Source: Acidimicrobiales bacterium (lineage in GTDB: Bacteria > Actinomycetota > Acidimicrobiia > Acidimicrobiales > JABEUL01). From it: a DNA stretch of 7,054 nucleotides. The stretch covers positions 1 through 7,054 of the forward strand of contig JABEUL010000069.1 in NCBI GenBank assembly GCA_013044465.1, read 5' to 3'. Within the stretch, counting starts at the first letter, position 1; every line of letters begins with the position of its first letter. This document shows, piece by piece, positions 6,156 through 7,054 of the stretch. The notes under the pieces are model-generated. The model was not told where the DNA came from, made no database searches, and saw only the letters and a list, made by a program, of their open reading frames with translations. The position numbers and the translations under genes are program-made.

Positions 6156-7054
6156 TTTTTGCCAGCCATGGATTTGAGCGTGGCGCCAATTCCTTCACCA
6201 AGTGATGTCCAGGGCTTCCATCCCAAAAGCATCTCAGCCCTTGCGGGGTCCAATGAATTTCTTCTTAGCTCGCCTTGTCTTTCAGGTGCCAATTTAAATG
6301 AAGGTGACTTTCCGGCAGCATCAGAGATGGTTTCGAGCAGTTCCATGACGCTGGTTTCCTTTCCAGTGCCAATGTTTATGACTACTCCCCCACCTCGCAG
6401 AGATGCCCTATAAAAAGCATCCACTACGTCGTCAACAAAGACAAAATCTCTCGTCTGTCCACCGTCTCCAAATATTGTTGACTCGACACCATTCAAAACG
6501 TTAGAAGCAAAAATTGCCACCACTCCCGCCTCTCCATGCGGATTTTGCCTTGGACCATAGACATTTGAAAGTGCAAGTGCGGAAAACTCAATCCCATACA
6601 ACTCACGATACATAAGGAGATAGTCAATAGCAGACTTCTTGGATACGCCATATGGACATAGCGGGAGTTGCGGTTCGGATTCATTTATTGGAAGATGATC
6701 TGGCGGGGGATCGCCATAAAGGGTGCCTCCCGAAGCAGCAAAAACCACTTTTTTAACTTGGGCTTTTCTGGCACCCTCAAGAATATTTAGTGTGCCGATT
6801 ATGTTCACACTTGCGTCAAATACTGGATCCTTGACAGAGACTCTGACATCGGCTTGAGCCGCTAAGTGAAATATCACGTCAGGCTTTACCCGCTCGATGA
6901 CAGATATCGAACTCTCATCTCGAATATCAAAGCTGTGAAAATGAAATCTGCCAGCACCTTCAGATCGAGCGATACTCAAATTGGCAAGATTACCAGTCGT
7001 TAGATCGTCAATTACATCGACTTGGGCGCCTTCTGCCATGAGACGGTCTACGAG
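6152..7054 (-). CDS. NAD-dependent sugar-nucleotide epimerase/dehydratase, GalE-like extended SDR (5' end off the window)
   Basis: An extended short-chain dehydrogenase/reductase that probably epimerises a UDP-sugar (UDP-glucose/galactose type) for cell-surface polysaccharide. The frame is open to the right edge and reads LVDRL before the ATG at 7039. Family members usually begin with a TGGAGFIGSH dinucleotide-binding loop just upstream of this point, so about 15-20 residues are missing and the ATG at 7039 is internal. Counting from that Met: VIDDL (9-13, the acidic end of strand 2 that binds the NAD ribose), HLAAQ (58-62), AASGGTLYG (101-109, catalytic Ser/Thr region), YGVSK (130-134, the catalytic Tyr and Lys), NVYGPRQNP (159-167) and GDGGQTRDFVFVDDV (191-205). 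These are typical GalE/WcaG-type signatures. Its TGA overlaps the GTG start of the fbiA-like gene. The exact sugar cannot be told from sequence; related dehydratases or 4,6-epimerases remain possible. Confidence 0.9.
   Translation of the reverse strand, partial: LVDRLMAEGAQVDVIDDLTTGNLANLSIARSEGAGRFHFHSFDIRDESSISVIERVKPDVIFHLAAQADVRVSVKDPVFDASVNIIGTLNILEGARKAQVKKVVFAASGGTLYGDPPPDHLPINESEPQLPLCPYGVSKKSAIDYLLMYRELYGIEFSALALSNVYGPRQNPHGEAGVVAIFASNVLNGVESTIFGDGGQTRDFVFVDDVVDAFYRASLRGGGVVINIGTGKETSVMELLETISDAAGKSPSFKLAPERQGELRRNSLDPARAEMLLGWKPWTSLGEGIGATLKSMAGKK

Overview
The window looks like part of a chromosome from a moderately low-GC, F420-making actinobacterium. Three things point that way. 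There is an FbiA/CofD-type gene of the F420 pathway. There is a BcrA-type ABC ATPase gene of actinobacterial style. And there is a very large exported protein ending in three 'ICDTR' repeats, a type I associate with secreted proteins of Actinobacteria and especially Acidimicrobiia. The lineage is an inference from gene content, not from a marker gene.

Layout. Left edge to about 1224, minus strand: the remains of a two-gene ABC exporter locus. The ATPase gene (1224-251) keeps its nucleotide-binding motifs but has lost one base just before the Walker A motif, so its first 49 codons are out of frame with the rest. The permease gene that follows (start at 203, with a good Shine-Dalgarno) resembles an ABC-2 permease only as far as about base 95. 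There the sequence changes to something that looks like the end of an insertion sequence (terminal GTAACAGTTCAGGTACCC on the minus strand), with a GC-rich perfect inverted repeat further in. Two independent lesions make decay of this exporter more likely than a single sequencing error.

1225-1391 is a divergent intergenic region with a possible promoter for the rightward gene and two small adjacent inverted repeats near the ATPase start. 1392-5096, plus strand: one 1234-residue surface or secreted protein. It has an N-terminal membrane segment, at least nine Asp-box (BNR/sialidase-type) beta-propeller repeats, one putative Ig-like (He_PIG) domain, and three repeats of about 135 residues at the C-terminus. 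The last two of these are nearly identical in DNA over about 175 bp, which indicates recent duplication or gene conversion. 5097-5228 is a short gap between convergent genes with no convincing terminator.

5229-7054, minus strand: a translationally coupled pair. A GalE-like NAD-dependent sugar-nucleotide epimerase/dehydratase (its first codons lie beyond the right edge) overlaps by 4 bp the start of the FbiA/CofD gene, the F420-0 core-forming transferase. No FbiB/CofE ligase gene follows in the window. No RNA genes, CRISPR arrays or complete mobile elements are visible.
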